Below are positions 31,001-38,805 of a stretch of DNA of 64,000 nucleotides, one piece after another; position 1 is the first letter of the stretch; each line of letters opens with the position of its first letter. This stretch comes from Diacronema lutheri. Its lineage: Eukaryota > Haptophyta > Pavlovophyceae > Pavlovales > Pavlovaceae. The translations under genes were made by a program, and so were the position numbers. Under the pieces are notes generated by a model. It saw nothing but the letters and a program-made list of their open reading frames with translations. It ran no database searches and was not told where the DNA came from. The stretch spans positions 834,001 through 898,000 of the forward strand of contig JAGTXO010000011.1 of assembly GCA_019448385.1 (NCBI GenBank), read 5' to 3'.

Positions 31001-33300
31001 GGCGCGTCGCCGCGGCCGCGGCCGCGGCCGCCGCGCAGGCGCTCTCCCGGCCGCGCAGCCAGGCGCGCGCGCGCGGTCGCGCGAGCACGGCGGGCGCGGT
31101 GGCCGCCGAGCTGATTCGACCCGATCGCGCGCTGCAACGCCAGCGCTCAGCCGACGATCTCGACGTGCGCCGGCACGACGCGGGGGCGCGCGCGCGCGAC
31201 GAGATGGCTGACGCGTCGGCCGCGGAGCGCGCGCGCCGCGCGGCCCCGGCGGCCGCTGTCGGCGCGGGCGTGCGCGGCGCGCACGCGCCAGCGCCGGCGG
31301 CAACGCCCGGCTCGCGCGAGCGCGGCTTGGCGGTTGGAATCTCGGACGCGTCGACGCGCGGCAAGGGCACGACGGCATGGCCTGAGGACGGGCCGGCCCA
31401 ACGCGCGGCGGGCGGCGCGGGACGGCGGTGGTCGGACGGCGGCGCGGCTGGCGACGGCCAGGGCGAGGGTGGCGGGCGGAGCGGTGGAGCGGACGCGCCG
31501 CATCAAAGGCTGAGCGCACACGCCGATGGTCACGCGTCGCGCATTCCCGTGCCGCAGCAGCTTCGCGAGCCACGCGCGCCGACGCCGGTGCGCGCGGACG
31601 GCTCGTTGGCGGCTGCAGACGAGGCGCAGCGGGCCCCATTTGTAGCGGCTGAGCGCGCGGAGGCGGAGGCGGAGGTGGAGGCGGAGGCGGAGGCGGGGGC
31701 GGAGGCTGTCGCGCGCGAGCTCGGCATCGCCGAGGCGCGGCTTCGCGGCCGCGGGCAGCGGCGCGCAGATTCAGCCACGCGGCGCGCCCAGGCGGTGGGC
31801 GGGCGCACGCGCATTCCGGAGCCAAGACTGGGCGCGCTGCCTGCGGCCGCGACGCGCGAAACGCCTGCCCCCGCTCCGCATGCGGTCGACGAGCGGCGCG
31901 CGCGCTCGACCGGCGCGGGCGCCGGCGCGCCGGGCGCGCACCGCCACGATGCGCCGGCCGTGCCGTTATTGCGGCCGCGCGCGACGCGGCTGCGCGACCA
32001 GGCGGCGACGGCGGTGCAGACGGCATATCGTCGATTCCGCGCGCGGCGCCGGGGACGCGCGCTGCGCGGCGTGCAGCCCGCTGCGCGCGGCCGCGCGGAG
32101 CGGGAGGGCGTGGGGCGCGCGCTCGCGCGCCGCGCGCCACGCGATCACGCCGAGCTCGGCTCGCCCAGCGAGCAGCGCGTCGCGCGGCATCCGCCGATGG
32201 ACAACTGGGGGATGCACACCGCGATGCTCGCACCGGGCGGCGCGACACGCGTGGGCGGCGTCGCGGGCGGCGGTGACCTCTTCACGAGGCCGCTGCGCTC
32301 CGACGCTGCCTTGGCTGCCGTGCCGCTTGGCGCCCCCGCCGCGCCGCTGCTCGACGACGCGGGGAGCACCGTGCGCCGCGCGCGCGCGCCCACGCCCGCA
32401 CGCGGCCGCCTGGGCGGCGCGCAGCGCGCCGTGAATGTGAGCGGCGGCGGCGCGGCAGCGCGCGCGCCGGCGCTAGTGGCGGAGGCTCCCTTCTTGGGCA
32501 TGCCGCCCGCCGCGCGCAGCCGGCCAACCGGCGACTTCATTGTGCCGAGGGTGCGCGCGCTCGACCGCGCGGCGGAGGCGAAGCTACGCAACCTGGAGGC
32601 GGAGGCGGAGGCGGAGGCGAAGGCGGAGGCGGAGGCGGAGGCGGTTGCGATGCTGCGCACGCCGGGCGTGGTGCTCGGTGCCGACCGCTCGACCGCCGCG
32701 CAGGCTGAGGGAAGCGAACCGGCGCGCTCAACGGTTACGCGCGCAGCGACGGCCGACACGCCGCAGCCGGCGCGCAGGGCCGCACGCATGCGCCGCGCGC
32801 ACAGCCCGCGGCGGAATGGGCCGCCGGCACGAGAGCAAGCCGCGACGTCGCGGGAGTCCGTGGCTTTCGGCGCGCCGCCGTTCGACGAGCTGCTCCGCGC
32901 CGGCGCGCCGCACGATGGCGGCGCGCGCGCGCGCGTCGAACCGCCGGCCGCGCGAGTGCTCGCCTCGCACGAGGCCGAGGCGCGAGCGCAGGCCACGCAG
33001 GCCGCACTGACCAACCACTCGGCGAGCAGCTCCGCGATCTCCGGCGCCGATACGAACCCGGCCGCGGGCTCCGTGCCGCCGAGGGTCAGCGACGCCCATC
33101 TTGCCACGGCACCCGAGCCGCCGGCGCGCGCGTCAATGCGCACGCCGGCCGAGGCGAGCGCGAGCGCGCTGCTCGGCGAGTTGGGCGCGTGGCTGAGCAG
33201 CTCGACGAGCGCCGCAGCCGGCTTTTTGAACGGCAGCGCGAAGCATTTGCTTGCCGTCGCGCAGCCGCCATGGCCGCAGCGGGGGCCGGCTCAGACGTAG
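28072..33300 (+). CDS. Large IQ-motif, proline-rich protein (1742 aa)
   Basis: Single-exon protein, probably a calmodulin-binding scaffold. Residues 45-410 carry four copies of a short module, AALLxxVGGGxxSRPPx5-7VPxLxxxxL (DNA at 28207, 28615, 28903 and 29215), that I cannot match to a known domain. About residues 460-670 hold a string of IQ-like motifs with alternating helix pattern (AAARIQAAERARAARRAL, AARVLQRHARGRIARARLQ, AAALQAAARGRFVRRAL), and another follows near 715 (AARIIQAAARGRRARLERR). Next are Pro-rich repeats (YTPPPARKPAIPPPPAGAR, three versions), then Ala/Glu helical runs (EAEAEAEA) and one more IQ-like motif near 1310. ATG 28072 is the first ATG of the frame. The cellular role is unknown; cytoskeletal or flagellar scaffolding is only a guess. 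Confidence 0.7.
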   Translation: MLGGGGGGGGGVAAAWLSSTSFSLFDTDADEVPWPPTKGPSVASMADAALLGSVGGGRPSRPPASTQASVPRLTLEGLTLAPPKPADKPASVIALAAGGAPVATHGGATSVLSLAGGGLSLFPDETAPGSPTSGLALSTHATGSKKGATRLPIRPLPAPLGGAHGGASAGAPPPSALVNESALRAAVGGGRDSRAPPGHARVPKLAIECTGDGATAAVGTPPAAPPAAPVAAPVSSASWLAFGKAGGTGGDKAHASLWSPAQPNPAAAPAAPSAGETAALLSVGGGKVSKPPQNNAAIVPRLRTHVLHAPAGAAPPPAHAAPFAGAVEPPAAPAKHGSVAAASAAMLLPPPPAAMAAAPRPPGLGSMAANESRPPPPPAAMAALRGVGGGLDSRPPPLAAHLSVPKLKVGALALGQPAPPASATAPPGAHVSAAQLKFASGALGKPAAAPPPGDGRVEPRAAAARIQAAERARAARRALAAREGMAKVHEAPERAGEDDDDGGGEEEAAAARVLQRHARGRIARARLQRPSRADTTTQAAMRGHAERREQRQLERHGAATAVQAAARARDARRHARARRAAGDVLRAGARGRAARRDTAARRGAAVALQAAERRRQARAAARERRRAAAALQAAARGRFVRRALSARRAAASTLQAAHRRRAARAAAGAAPPPKQGWRERRAAKAAAVAAAATPEPATDSSASADGVRACSEAEAARIIQAAARGRRARLERRRVERGRAAMGARSGNTAHASAAASRARLTAGAAAGGAPRAPRAPGAAVATPPAARPAWDGSVLAATPERSGPARRRDASPATAEPRAAPRARLERRAAYTPPPRRPPLPPPPAGAGLARAAPRPTPYTPPPARKPAIPPPPAGARRQTPARLASGYTPPPARKPAVPVVAVRRAHPAGADADVGTRARDGWPTAPARKAAVPLPEGVRRALTPPAAESGHRARALAAVNSAALLRARRAAEAKRRVAAAAAAAAAQALSRPRSQARARGRASTAGAVAAELIRPDRALQRQRSADDLDVRRHDAGARARDEMADASAAERARRAAPAAAVGAGVRGAHAPAPAATPGSRERGLAVGISDASTRGKGTTAWPEDGPAQRAAGGAGRRWSDGGAAGDGQGEGGGRSGGADAPHQRLSAHADGHASRIPVPQQLREPRAPTPVRADGSLAAADEAQRAPFVAAERAEAEAEVEAEAEAGAEAVARELGIAEARLRGRGQRRADSATRRAQAVGGRTRIPEPRLGALPAAATRETPAPAPHAVDERRARSTGAGAGAPGAHRHDAPAVPLLRPRATRLRDQAATAVQTAYRRFRARRRGRALRGVQPAARGRAEREGVGRALARRAPRDHAELGSPSEQRVARHPPMDNWGMHTAMLAPGGATRVGGVAGGGDLFTRPLRSDAALAAVPLGAPAAPLLDDAGSTVRRARAPTPARGRLGGAQRAVNVSGGGAAARAPALVAEAPFLGMPPAARSRPTGDFIVPRVRALDRAAEAKLRNLEAEAEAEAKAEAEAEAVAMLRTPGVVLGADRSTAAQAEGSEPARSTVTRAATADTPQPARRAARMRRAHSPRRNGPPAREQAATSRESVAFGAPPFDELLRAGAPHDGGARARVEPPAARVLASHEAEARAQATQAALTNHSASSSAISGADTNPAAGSVPPRVSDAHLATAPEPPARASMRTPAEASASALLGELGAWLSSSTSAAAGFLNGSAKHLLAVAQPPWPQRGPAQT

Positions 33301-33391
33301 CACGCAGCAGACGTCGGCTGAGGGCACGATGAGGCGTGCGCGCTCCCACGCTCTCCCGCGCCCCGTGACTGGCTAGGCCATTTGCGTCCGC

Positions 33392-34575
33392 TCATCCGTG
33401 CGCCGTCTCATCATCCGTTGCATCGCGAACGCCGTCCGCGTCGATCACGTACTCGCACGAGCGCTGCTCCACGCACGGCGAGAGCACGACGCGCATCGTG
33501 CGCAGCTCAACGCGCGCACCCGGACGCGGCTGCTGCTCGGCGAGCGCGCCTCCGAGCTGCGCGAGCTGCGGCTGCAGCCGCGGAGGCGCGAACGGCCGCG
33601 CCTGCGCGCGACTGAGGAGAAGCCTGGTGTTCACGCAGTGTGACCAGGCGAGGCCGAGCGCTGCTCGCTTGGACACGGCGGGGACGGCGGTGCAGGCCGC
33701 ATCGGGCGTATCGGGCGTGTCGACGCTGTCGGTGATCTGGTTGAGCACGACGAATGCGACGTGCATCCTGTCACTCAGCGCCTGCATCTCGGCAGCGATG
33801 GCGTGCAGAAGCTCAGAGCGGCGCGGCAAGTCGTCGTCGAGGTGCGTGCGGAAGAGAGCTGCAATCGAGTCGATGACGACGAGGCGCACAGCGCGCGTGG
33901 CGAGGAGGGTGGGCACGCGGTAGCGCAGCGCGTTCATCAGCAGGTCCGCCGTCTCGATCCTGTCTATGAACACATTGTCGCACAGCCGGTCCACCGTGGC
34001 GCCCGCCTGGCGCGCGCGCGGCGAGTCGGCGCGCGTGCGCGTGGCCGCGCCACTCGGGCTCAGGGCGGCGGCCGCGGGATAGCGTGCCACGAGGGCGCGG
34101 ACGGCGAATTGGCAAGGAGCGCGACACGCTTGAGGACAGCGCCGCAGCACCCGCAGCGCACCGAACTCCACCGCCGCGCGAACGCGCTGCCGATTTGGCG
34201 CAGCCGCTTGACTGGCGCCTCGCCGCCCTCCGCGTGCAGAAAGAGCGCGCCGCCCTGTAGGCCACCCTCGCTGCGCGGCAGCTGGACCTGGAAGATGAGT
34301 TGCAACGCCAGCTGGGCGCGCGGCCGCGCGCATGCGTGCGCGCGCGCGCGCGAAGGAGCCGTGAGCGGCGCGCTCGGCGTGCGCGACGTCGCCCGCGCCG
34401 CAGTTACCTGCGTCTTGCCGGCGGACGCCTCTCCCGCGATCTCGGTGATGCCGCGGTCCAAGAGGCCGCCGCCAAGAACCTCATCCATGCGTGCACAGCC
34501 GGTGCGCAGGCGCGTGCGGTGCCGTTCGAGCAAGTCGCTCGCGCGGTCGAAGCGCAGCTCGCCCGGCTGCTCCAT
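33392..34575 (-). CDS. XRCC3: RAD51 paralogue, XRCC3-like recombinase
   Basis: RecA/RAD51-type ATPase acting in homologous recombination repair. Exons: 34408-34575, 34162-34311 and 33392-34006, all phase 0, give 310 aa. The opening LRTGCARMDEVLGGGLLDRGITEIAGEASAGKTQ carries the P-loop G-E-A-S-A-G-K-T and the XRCC3/RAD57-like 'GITE' motif. It continues as LALQLIFQVQLPRSEGGLQGGALFLHAEG. Exon 3 has DRLCDNVFIDRIETADLL, Walker B RLVVIDSIAALFR and VVLNQITD, then GLAWSHCVNTRLLLSR. XRCC3 is favoured over RAD51/DMC1 because the N-terminal helix-hairpin-helix domain is absent and the Walker A region matches XRCC3 better. It is divergent from the next gene by 87 bp. Confidence 0.88.
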
Positions 34576-34662
34576 GCGCCCAGGACGGCAGCTTCCCTCC
34601 CTCGCAAAGTGAACAGCTCACGAATTCAAAACGCACCCGCGAGCGTCGTGGACAGCGCGGTG

Positions 34663-36573
34663 ATGCCCTCAAAGTCGCGCGAGGTGCTGGCGAGCGCGGG
34701 CGTGGACCTGAGCGAGCTCAAGACGTTCTTCAAGTCGCACAAGCGTCGCTCTAGCGCCGCCGGCGCCGCGCTCATGCAGCTCGCGCCAGCGCTCAGCCCG
34801 GAGCCAGCCGCCGTCGGCGGCGATGGGCCGCTCGCGCTCGAGGGCGTCGCGGGCGTCACGTGCTCGCCCTCGATGGCGGCGCTCGGCACGGCGTCGATGG
34901 CGCAGCAGCCCGCATTGCCGCGCGCAGCACCTCTCGCGTGGCAGGCCTCCGACGCCGCACCGGCCGCCGAGTGGGGCGTGCGCGCGGACCCGGGCGAGCG
35001 CAGGGCAGATGGCGCGCCGACGACCGAAGCACGCGCGCGCGAGAGCGTGAGCGAGAACGCGTCTCCAAACGCGGGTGCATTGCACGCGCGCGAGACGCCG
35101 GACGATGCGCCGCCCACGGGCTCGGGCTCCGGCAAGAAGGGGCGTCGCAAGCGGCGGCAGTCGTTCAGCCTGCGCGAGATCGAGGATCGAATCCGCGAGA
35201 TCGCCGAGAGCGGTGCGTCGCCGCTCCCGCCACAGCACGGGATGCCGTCGCCAATGGTGCCGATGACGCCGCTCGCCGGACTTCACTTGTCCGCCGAGCT
35301 TTCCGCCGCGAGCGCGATGGACGTGGAGAGCCCGGCGCACGCGCGCATGGGCACGCCGGCACGCGCGGCGCCCACGCCACCGGCGCTTCGCGCGCGCCCG
35401 CCGACGGAACGTACGCCCGTTCCCGCGGCAGCGTGCACGCCCGAGGTCGCGTGCTCGCCGTGCATCGACCTCGAGCACGCGCGCCTCGCCGCGCCGCTGC
35501 GCACGTGCGACGTGGTCATCGCGCATATTCACTCTGCCGCTCGGCACGCGCGGCTGGCCGAGCCGGACGCGCTGCGCGCGCTCGCGTGCGCCGTGCGGGA
35601 GGTCTGCACGTTTGCCGAGCTGTGGCATTGGGAGGAGGAGTCGCGCCTCGCCGTGCGCGCCGCCGACGACGGCCGGCCGGCGATGCGCCGCGTGCGCTTC
35701 TGCGCGATGCGCGCGGCAGGGCTCGAACCGCCGCGCTGGGGCGACGATGGCGGTGGGTCCGACGCGCAACGCGCGGCGCTCGACGCGCTGCTTCCCGCGC
35801 TGCGCGCGAGTGACGCGCTGCACGCGTCGCTCGCGCGCGTCACGGCGGCGAAGCTGCGCCGCTTCCTCGCGGGCGCCGCCGCGCTCGTGGGCGCTGACGA
35901 GCGACTGCGCGCGACGGGCGCTGGCCCGTTCTGGCGTGAGCAGCTTGTCGCGCTCGCGCGGGGCGAGCGGCTCTACGGCTCGCGCTGTGGCGCGCTCGTG
36001 CGCTCACTCGTGCGGCACGAGCTGCGCGCGGTGGCGGAGCGCGACGAGGCGGGCGAGGCCGAGGTGCTGCGCACGCTGCCCTCGCCGCGCGCCGGCCCCG
36101 TGCTGCGCGCAGGCGCGGACTCGGTGGCGCGGCTGCTGTCCAACGGGCTGCGCGTGTGGGACGCGACGCGCGCGTCGCTCGCGGACGCGCACGTCGGCGA
36201 TGCGATCGCGCGCGCGAGCGACGCGGCCGAGGCCGCGGCCGCGGCGAGCGAGCCTGATGCGGCCGTGCGCGCGCGCTGCTCGCTGCCCGCTGAAACGCTG
36301 CACGACGTGCTCGCCGCGGCCGACGCGCACGCCGCGCTCGAGCACTTGATCGGCTCGTGCGCGTTCGTGCGCGCGGCCGCGCTGGATGAGTGCGGGCCGT
36401 TGCGCCAGCTGCTCGAGCTCACGCCGCTCGTGCCGGGCTGGGCGGACGAGTTTGCGCTGCTCAAGGACCTCGGCGCGCTGGAAGCCGACCTCGAGCACGC
36501 GCGCACCGTGTGCGTTGCCGCTCGCGCGCTCTTTCCGCATGGCGTGGCTGTCGCGCACGAGGCGGGCGAATGA
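34663..36573 (+). CDS. Hypothetical protein, 636 aa
   Basis: I do not recognise a family. The first ATG of the frame not overlapping the XRCC3-like gene is 34663, giving the short basic N-terminus SELKTFFKSHKRRSS. A basic serine motif (RRKRRQSFSLREIEDRIREI) sits near residue 160 and could be a kinase or PP1-docking site. From about residue 270 to the end the protein is helical and Arg/Ala/Leu-rich with regular heptads (for example DEFALLKDLGALEADLEHAR near the end). A kinetochore scaffold such as KNL1/Spc7 could look like this, but I have no decisive motif. No membrane segment is present. Confidence 0.6.
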   Translation: MPSKSREVLASAGVDLSELKTFFKSHKRRSSAAGAALMQLAPALSPEPAAVGGDGPLALEGVAGVTCSPSMAALGTASMAQQPALPRAAPLAWQASDAAPAAEWGVRADPGERRADGAPTTEARARESVSENASPNAGALHARETPDDAPPTGSGSGKKGRRKRRQSFSLREIEDRIREIAESGASPLPPQHGMPSPMVPMTPLAGLHLSAELSAASAMDVESPAHARMGTPARAAPTPPALRARPPTERTPVPAAACTPEVACSPCIDLEHARLAAPLRTCDVVIAHIHSAARHARLAEPDALRALACAVREVCTFAELWHWEEESRLAVRAADDGRPAMRRVRFCAMRAAGLEPPRWGDDGGGSDAQRAALDALLPALRASDALHASLARVTAAKLRRFLAGAAALVGADERLRATGAGPFWREQLVALARGERLYGSRCGALVRSLVRHELRAVAERDEAGEAEVLRTLPSPRAGPVLRAGADSVARLLSNGLRVWDATRASLADAHVGDAIARASDAAEAAAAASEPDAAVRARCSLPAETLHDVLAAADAHAALEHLIGSCAFVRAAALDECGPLRQLLELTPLVPGWADEFALLKDLGALEADLEHARTVCVAARALFPHGVAVAHEAGE

Positions 36574-36751
36574 CTTGGGCTCGCGCTGCCGTCGCGCTCG
36601 GGCGCGCCGCGGCGCTGAGGGCCGGCGCGCGACGGGCCGTCGTGGGCTCCTGGCGTCCACCCCACGGCCACGTGTTCGGTACTCATGTACTATGGGGGTA
36701 TTGCTTTCCCCTTTTGCACGGGCATGAGTAAGTAATAAAGGTTCAAAGAAA

Positions 36752-36883
36752 TAGGGGGTTTTACTCGGGGCGACGGCCGGCCTGTTGGCCGAGCCGCTCG
36801 CAGGGGGAGGGGTCTGCCCAAGGGGACGACTCCCTCCCCCCGAGGTGCTTTTGTGCGTCCTCGGCGCCGTAGGCGTCTTTCCC
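36752..36883 (+). repeat. 132-bp direct repeat, copy 1
   Basis: Starts TAGGGGGTTTTACTCGGGGC and ends GGCGTCTTTCCC. It matches 37031-37163 almost perfectly; I see one A/G difference (CTGCCCAAGG versus CTGCCCGAGG) and two homopolymer-length differences. The pair lies 279 bp apart, start to start. Confidence 0.9.
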
Positions 36884-37030
36884 TTAGCGGGTGGGCGGGT
36901 GGTCGCGGTAAAGTGGACGAGCAAGGGGGGTTTGGCAGGGGGGTCGTCGGCCTCAGCACGATGTCTCGGCCTTTGGACTCCCTTCCCTGTCGCCCCGACC
37001 TGGGACAGTGTCCACTTTGTGTGTTGTATC

Positions 37031-37163
37031 TAGGGGTTTTACTCGGGGCGACGGCCGGCCTGTTGGCCGAGCCGCTCGCAGGGGGAGGGGTCTGCCCGAG
37101 GGGACGACTCCCTCCCCCCCGAGGTGCTTTTGTGCGTCCTCGGCGCCGTAGGCGTCTTTCCCC
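37031..37163 (+). repeat. 132-bp direct repeat, copy 2
   Basis: Second copy of the repeat at 36752-36883. It ends 35 bp before the TTAGGG tract. Confidence 0.9.
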
Positions 37164-37197
37164 AATACCCCAAAGATTGCCCTGCACCCTTTTTGTG

Positions 37198-37219
37198 TTA
37201 GGGTTAGGGTTAGGGTTAG
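37198..37219 (+). repeat. Interstitial telomere-like repeat (TTAGGG)3.7
   Basis: Three complete TTAGGG units plus TTAG in perfect tandem, six bases before the aldehyde dehydrogenase ATG. TTAGGG is the common telomere unit in many eukaryotes; that it is this organism's telomere is inference. Confidence 0.85.
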
Positions 37220-37225
37220 AAAGGA

Positions 37226-38725
37226 ATGCTCGCGGCCTGGGCGCCGGCACGCCGGCGCTGCGGCCCTCGCGTGGCGCGGTTGTCGACGCGCGCGACGTTT
37301 GCCAACCTCTCGCCGCGAGACGGCCTGCCGTTCGGCGAGGTGCACGACATGGGCGCCGATGAGGTTGAGGCTCTCATCGCGCTCGGGAGTGGCTGCGCGG
37401 CGAGCAGCTGGGGCCAGCGCGCGTCGGTCGAGCGGCGCGGCGCGGTGCTGCGCGCGATGGCCGCGACGCTCCGGCGGCGCGAGGCCGAGCTGGCGCGCCT
37501 CGAGACGCTCGACTGCGGCAAACCGCTGCGCGACAGCCTCGCGGACGTGCGGATGGCGTCCAGCCTCTTCGACTACTACGCCGACGCCGCGCCGGCCGCG
37601 CTCGCCGACGTGCCGCTCCGGCTGGACGAGCCGCCGTACGAGGCGCGTGTCGTGCCGAGCGCACTCGGGCTCGTCGCGTGCGTCACGCCGTGGAATTACC
37701 CGCTGCTGCAAGCGTCGGCCAAGGTCGCGCCCGCGCTCGCCGCCGGCTGCGCGGTGGTGCTCAAGCCGTCGCCGCTCGCGTCGCTGAGCAGTGCCGAGCT
37801 CGGCACGATCGCCGCCGAGGCGGGCGCGCCGGCTGGCGCGCTGTCGGTCGTGACGGGTGGCCCGCCGACCGGCGCGGCCGACGGTGCGGCGAGCCTGCTC
37901 GCGCACGCGCGCGTGGCGAAGCTGTCACTCACGGGCAGCGATGCGGCTGGTGTCCTCGCGTTGCGCGCGGCAGCCCCGCTCCTCCGGCCAACGTCGCTCG
38001 AGCTGGGCGGCAAGGGCGCGATGATCGTTTTTGAAGATGCCGGCATGCCCGCGGCCGTGCATTGGCTGCTGGCCGGCTTCGTGGCGAACGCGGGTCAGGT
38101 GTGCTCCGCCACCTCACGCCTACTCGTCCACCGCCCAATTGCGCGCGCGCTCGTCGACGCGCTCGCCGACGCCGTCTCCGCACTTGTGGTGGGTGACCCG
38201 CTCAGCGCGCAGACCGACGTCGGGCCGGTGATCTCGCACGAGCGGCGCGGCGCGATTGTCGCCGCTGTGCGCGCCGCGGCGGCCGCCGGTGCTACGGTCA
38301 TCGCGGGTGGCGAGCCGGTGAGCGTGCCCGGGCTCGAGGGCGGCTTCTACGTAGCGCCCACGCTGCTCGCGGACGTGCCGTCCGACTGCGCGGCATGGAC
38401 GGACGAGATCTTCGGGCCGGTGCTCGCGATCCGCGCGTTCGAGACGGAGGAGGAGGCAGTAAGGCTCGCGAACGACTCGCCGTACGGCCTCGCGCACGCG
38501 GTCATCTCCGCGGACGCCGCGCGGTGCGAGCGCGTTGGCGCCGCGCTCGACGCGGGCACCGTGTGGCTCAACTGCGCGCAGCTCGTGTGGCCGGCCACGC
38601 CGTTCGGCGGGTGGAAACGATCGGGGATCGGGCGCGAGTACGGCGTAGCGGGCCTCAACGAGTATCTGCGGTACAAGACGGTGAGCCGCGCGCCCGCGGG
38701 CCACCGCGTTGACGACGCTGGCTGA
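37226..38725 (+). CDS. Aldehyde dehydrogenase, betaine-aldehyde-dehydrogenase type
   Basis: NAD(P)-dependent oxidation of an aldehyde to an acid; closest in pattern to ALDH9/10-type betaine or amino-aldehyde dehydrogenases (glycine betaine or polyamine pathways). Single exon, 499 aa, the full family length. Visible motifs: VTPWNYPLLQ (about residue 153), LELGGKG with the catalytic Glu (about 258), NAGQVCS with the nucleophilic Cys (about 292), EIFGPVLAI and the C-terminal PFGGWKRSGIGREYGVAGLNEYL. The first about 25 residues (MLAAWAPARRRCGPRVARLS) are basic and look like a mitochondrial or plastid presequence. The ATG directly follows the TTAGGG tract, so the 5' UTR probably contains it. Confidence 0.92.
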   Translation: MLAAWAPARRRCGPRVARLSTRATFANLSPRDGLPFGEVHDMGADEVEALIALGSGCAASSWGQRASVERRGAVLRAMAATLRRREAELARLETLDCGKPLRDSLADVRMASSLFDYYADAAPAALADVPLRLDEPPYEARVVPSALGLVACVTPWNYPLLQASAKVAPALAAGCAVVLKPSPLASLSSAELGTIAAEAGAPAGALSVVTGGPPTGAADGAASLLAHARVAKLSLTGSDAAGVLALRAAAPLLRPTSLELGGKGAMIVFEDAGMPAAVHWLLAGFVANAGQVCSATSRLLVHRPIARALVDALADAVSALVVGDPLSAQTDVGPVISHERRGAIVAAVRAAAAAGATVIAGGEPVSVPGLEGGFYVAPTLLADVPSDCAAWTDEIFGPVLAIRAFETEEEAVRLANDSPYGLAHAVISADAARCERVGAALDAGTVWLNCAQLVWPATPFGGWKRSGIGREYGVAGLNEYLRYKTVSRAPAGHRVDDAG

Positions 38726-38805
38726 CTGCCCGTGGGCCGTTGCGCGCGTCAGTCCGTGAGTTGGACGGTCTCTGCGCTCGCGGAAGTCTGGGCTCGAGCG
38801 TGGCC

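Larger units (their letters stand above)
36574..37225. other. Repeat-rich intergenic region with telomere-like tract
   Basis: About 650 bp containing two near-identical 132-bp direct repeats, an inverted pair AAAGTGGAC/GTCCACTTT (about 36910 and 37011) and a TTAGGG tract at its right end. It has lower coding potential and a different composition (G/C-run rich) from its neighbours. It looks like subtelomere-type or inserted DNA. Confidence 0.7.
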
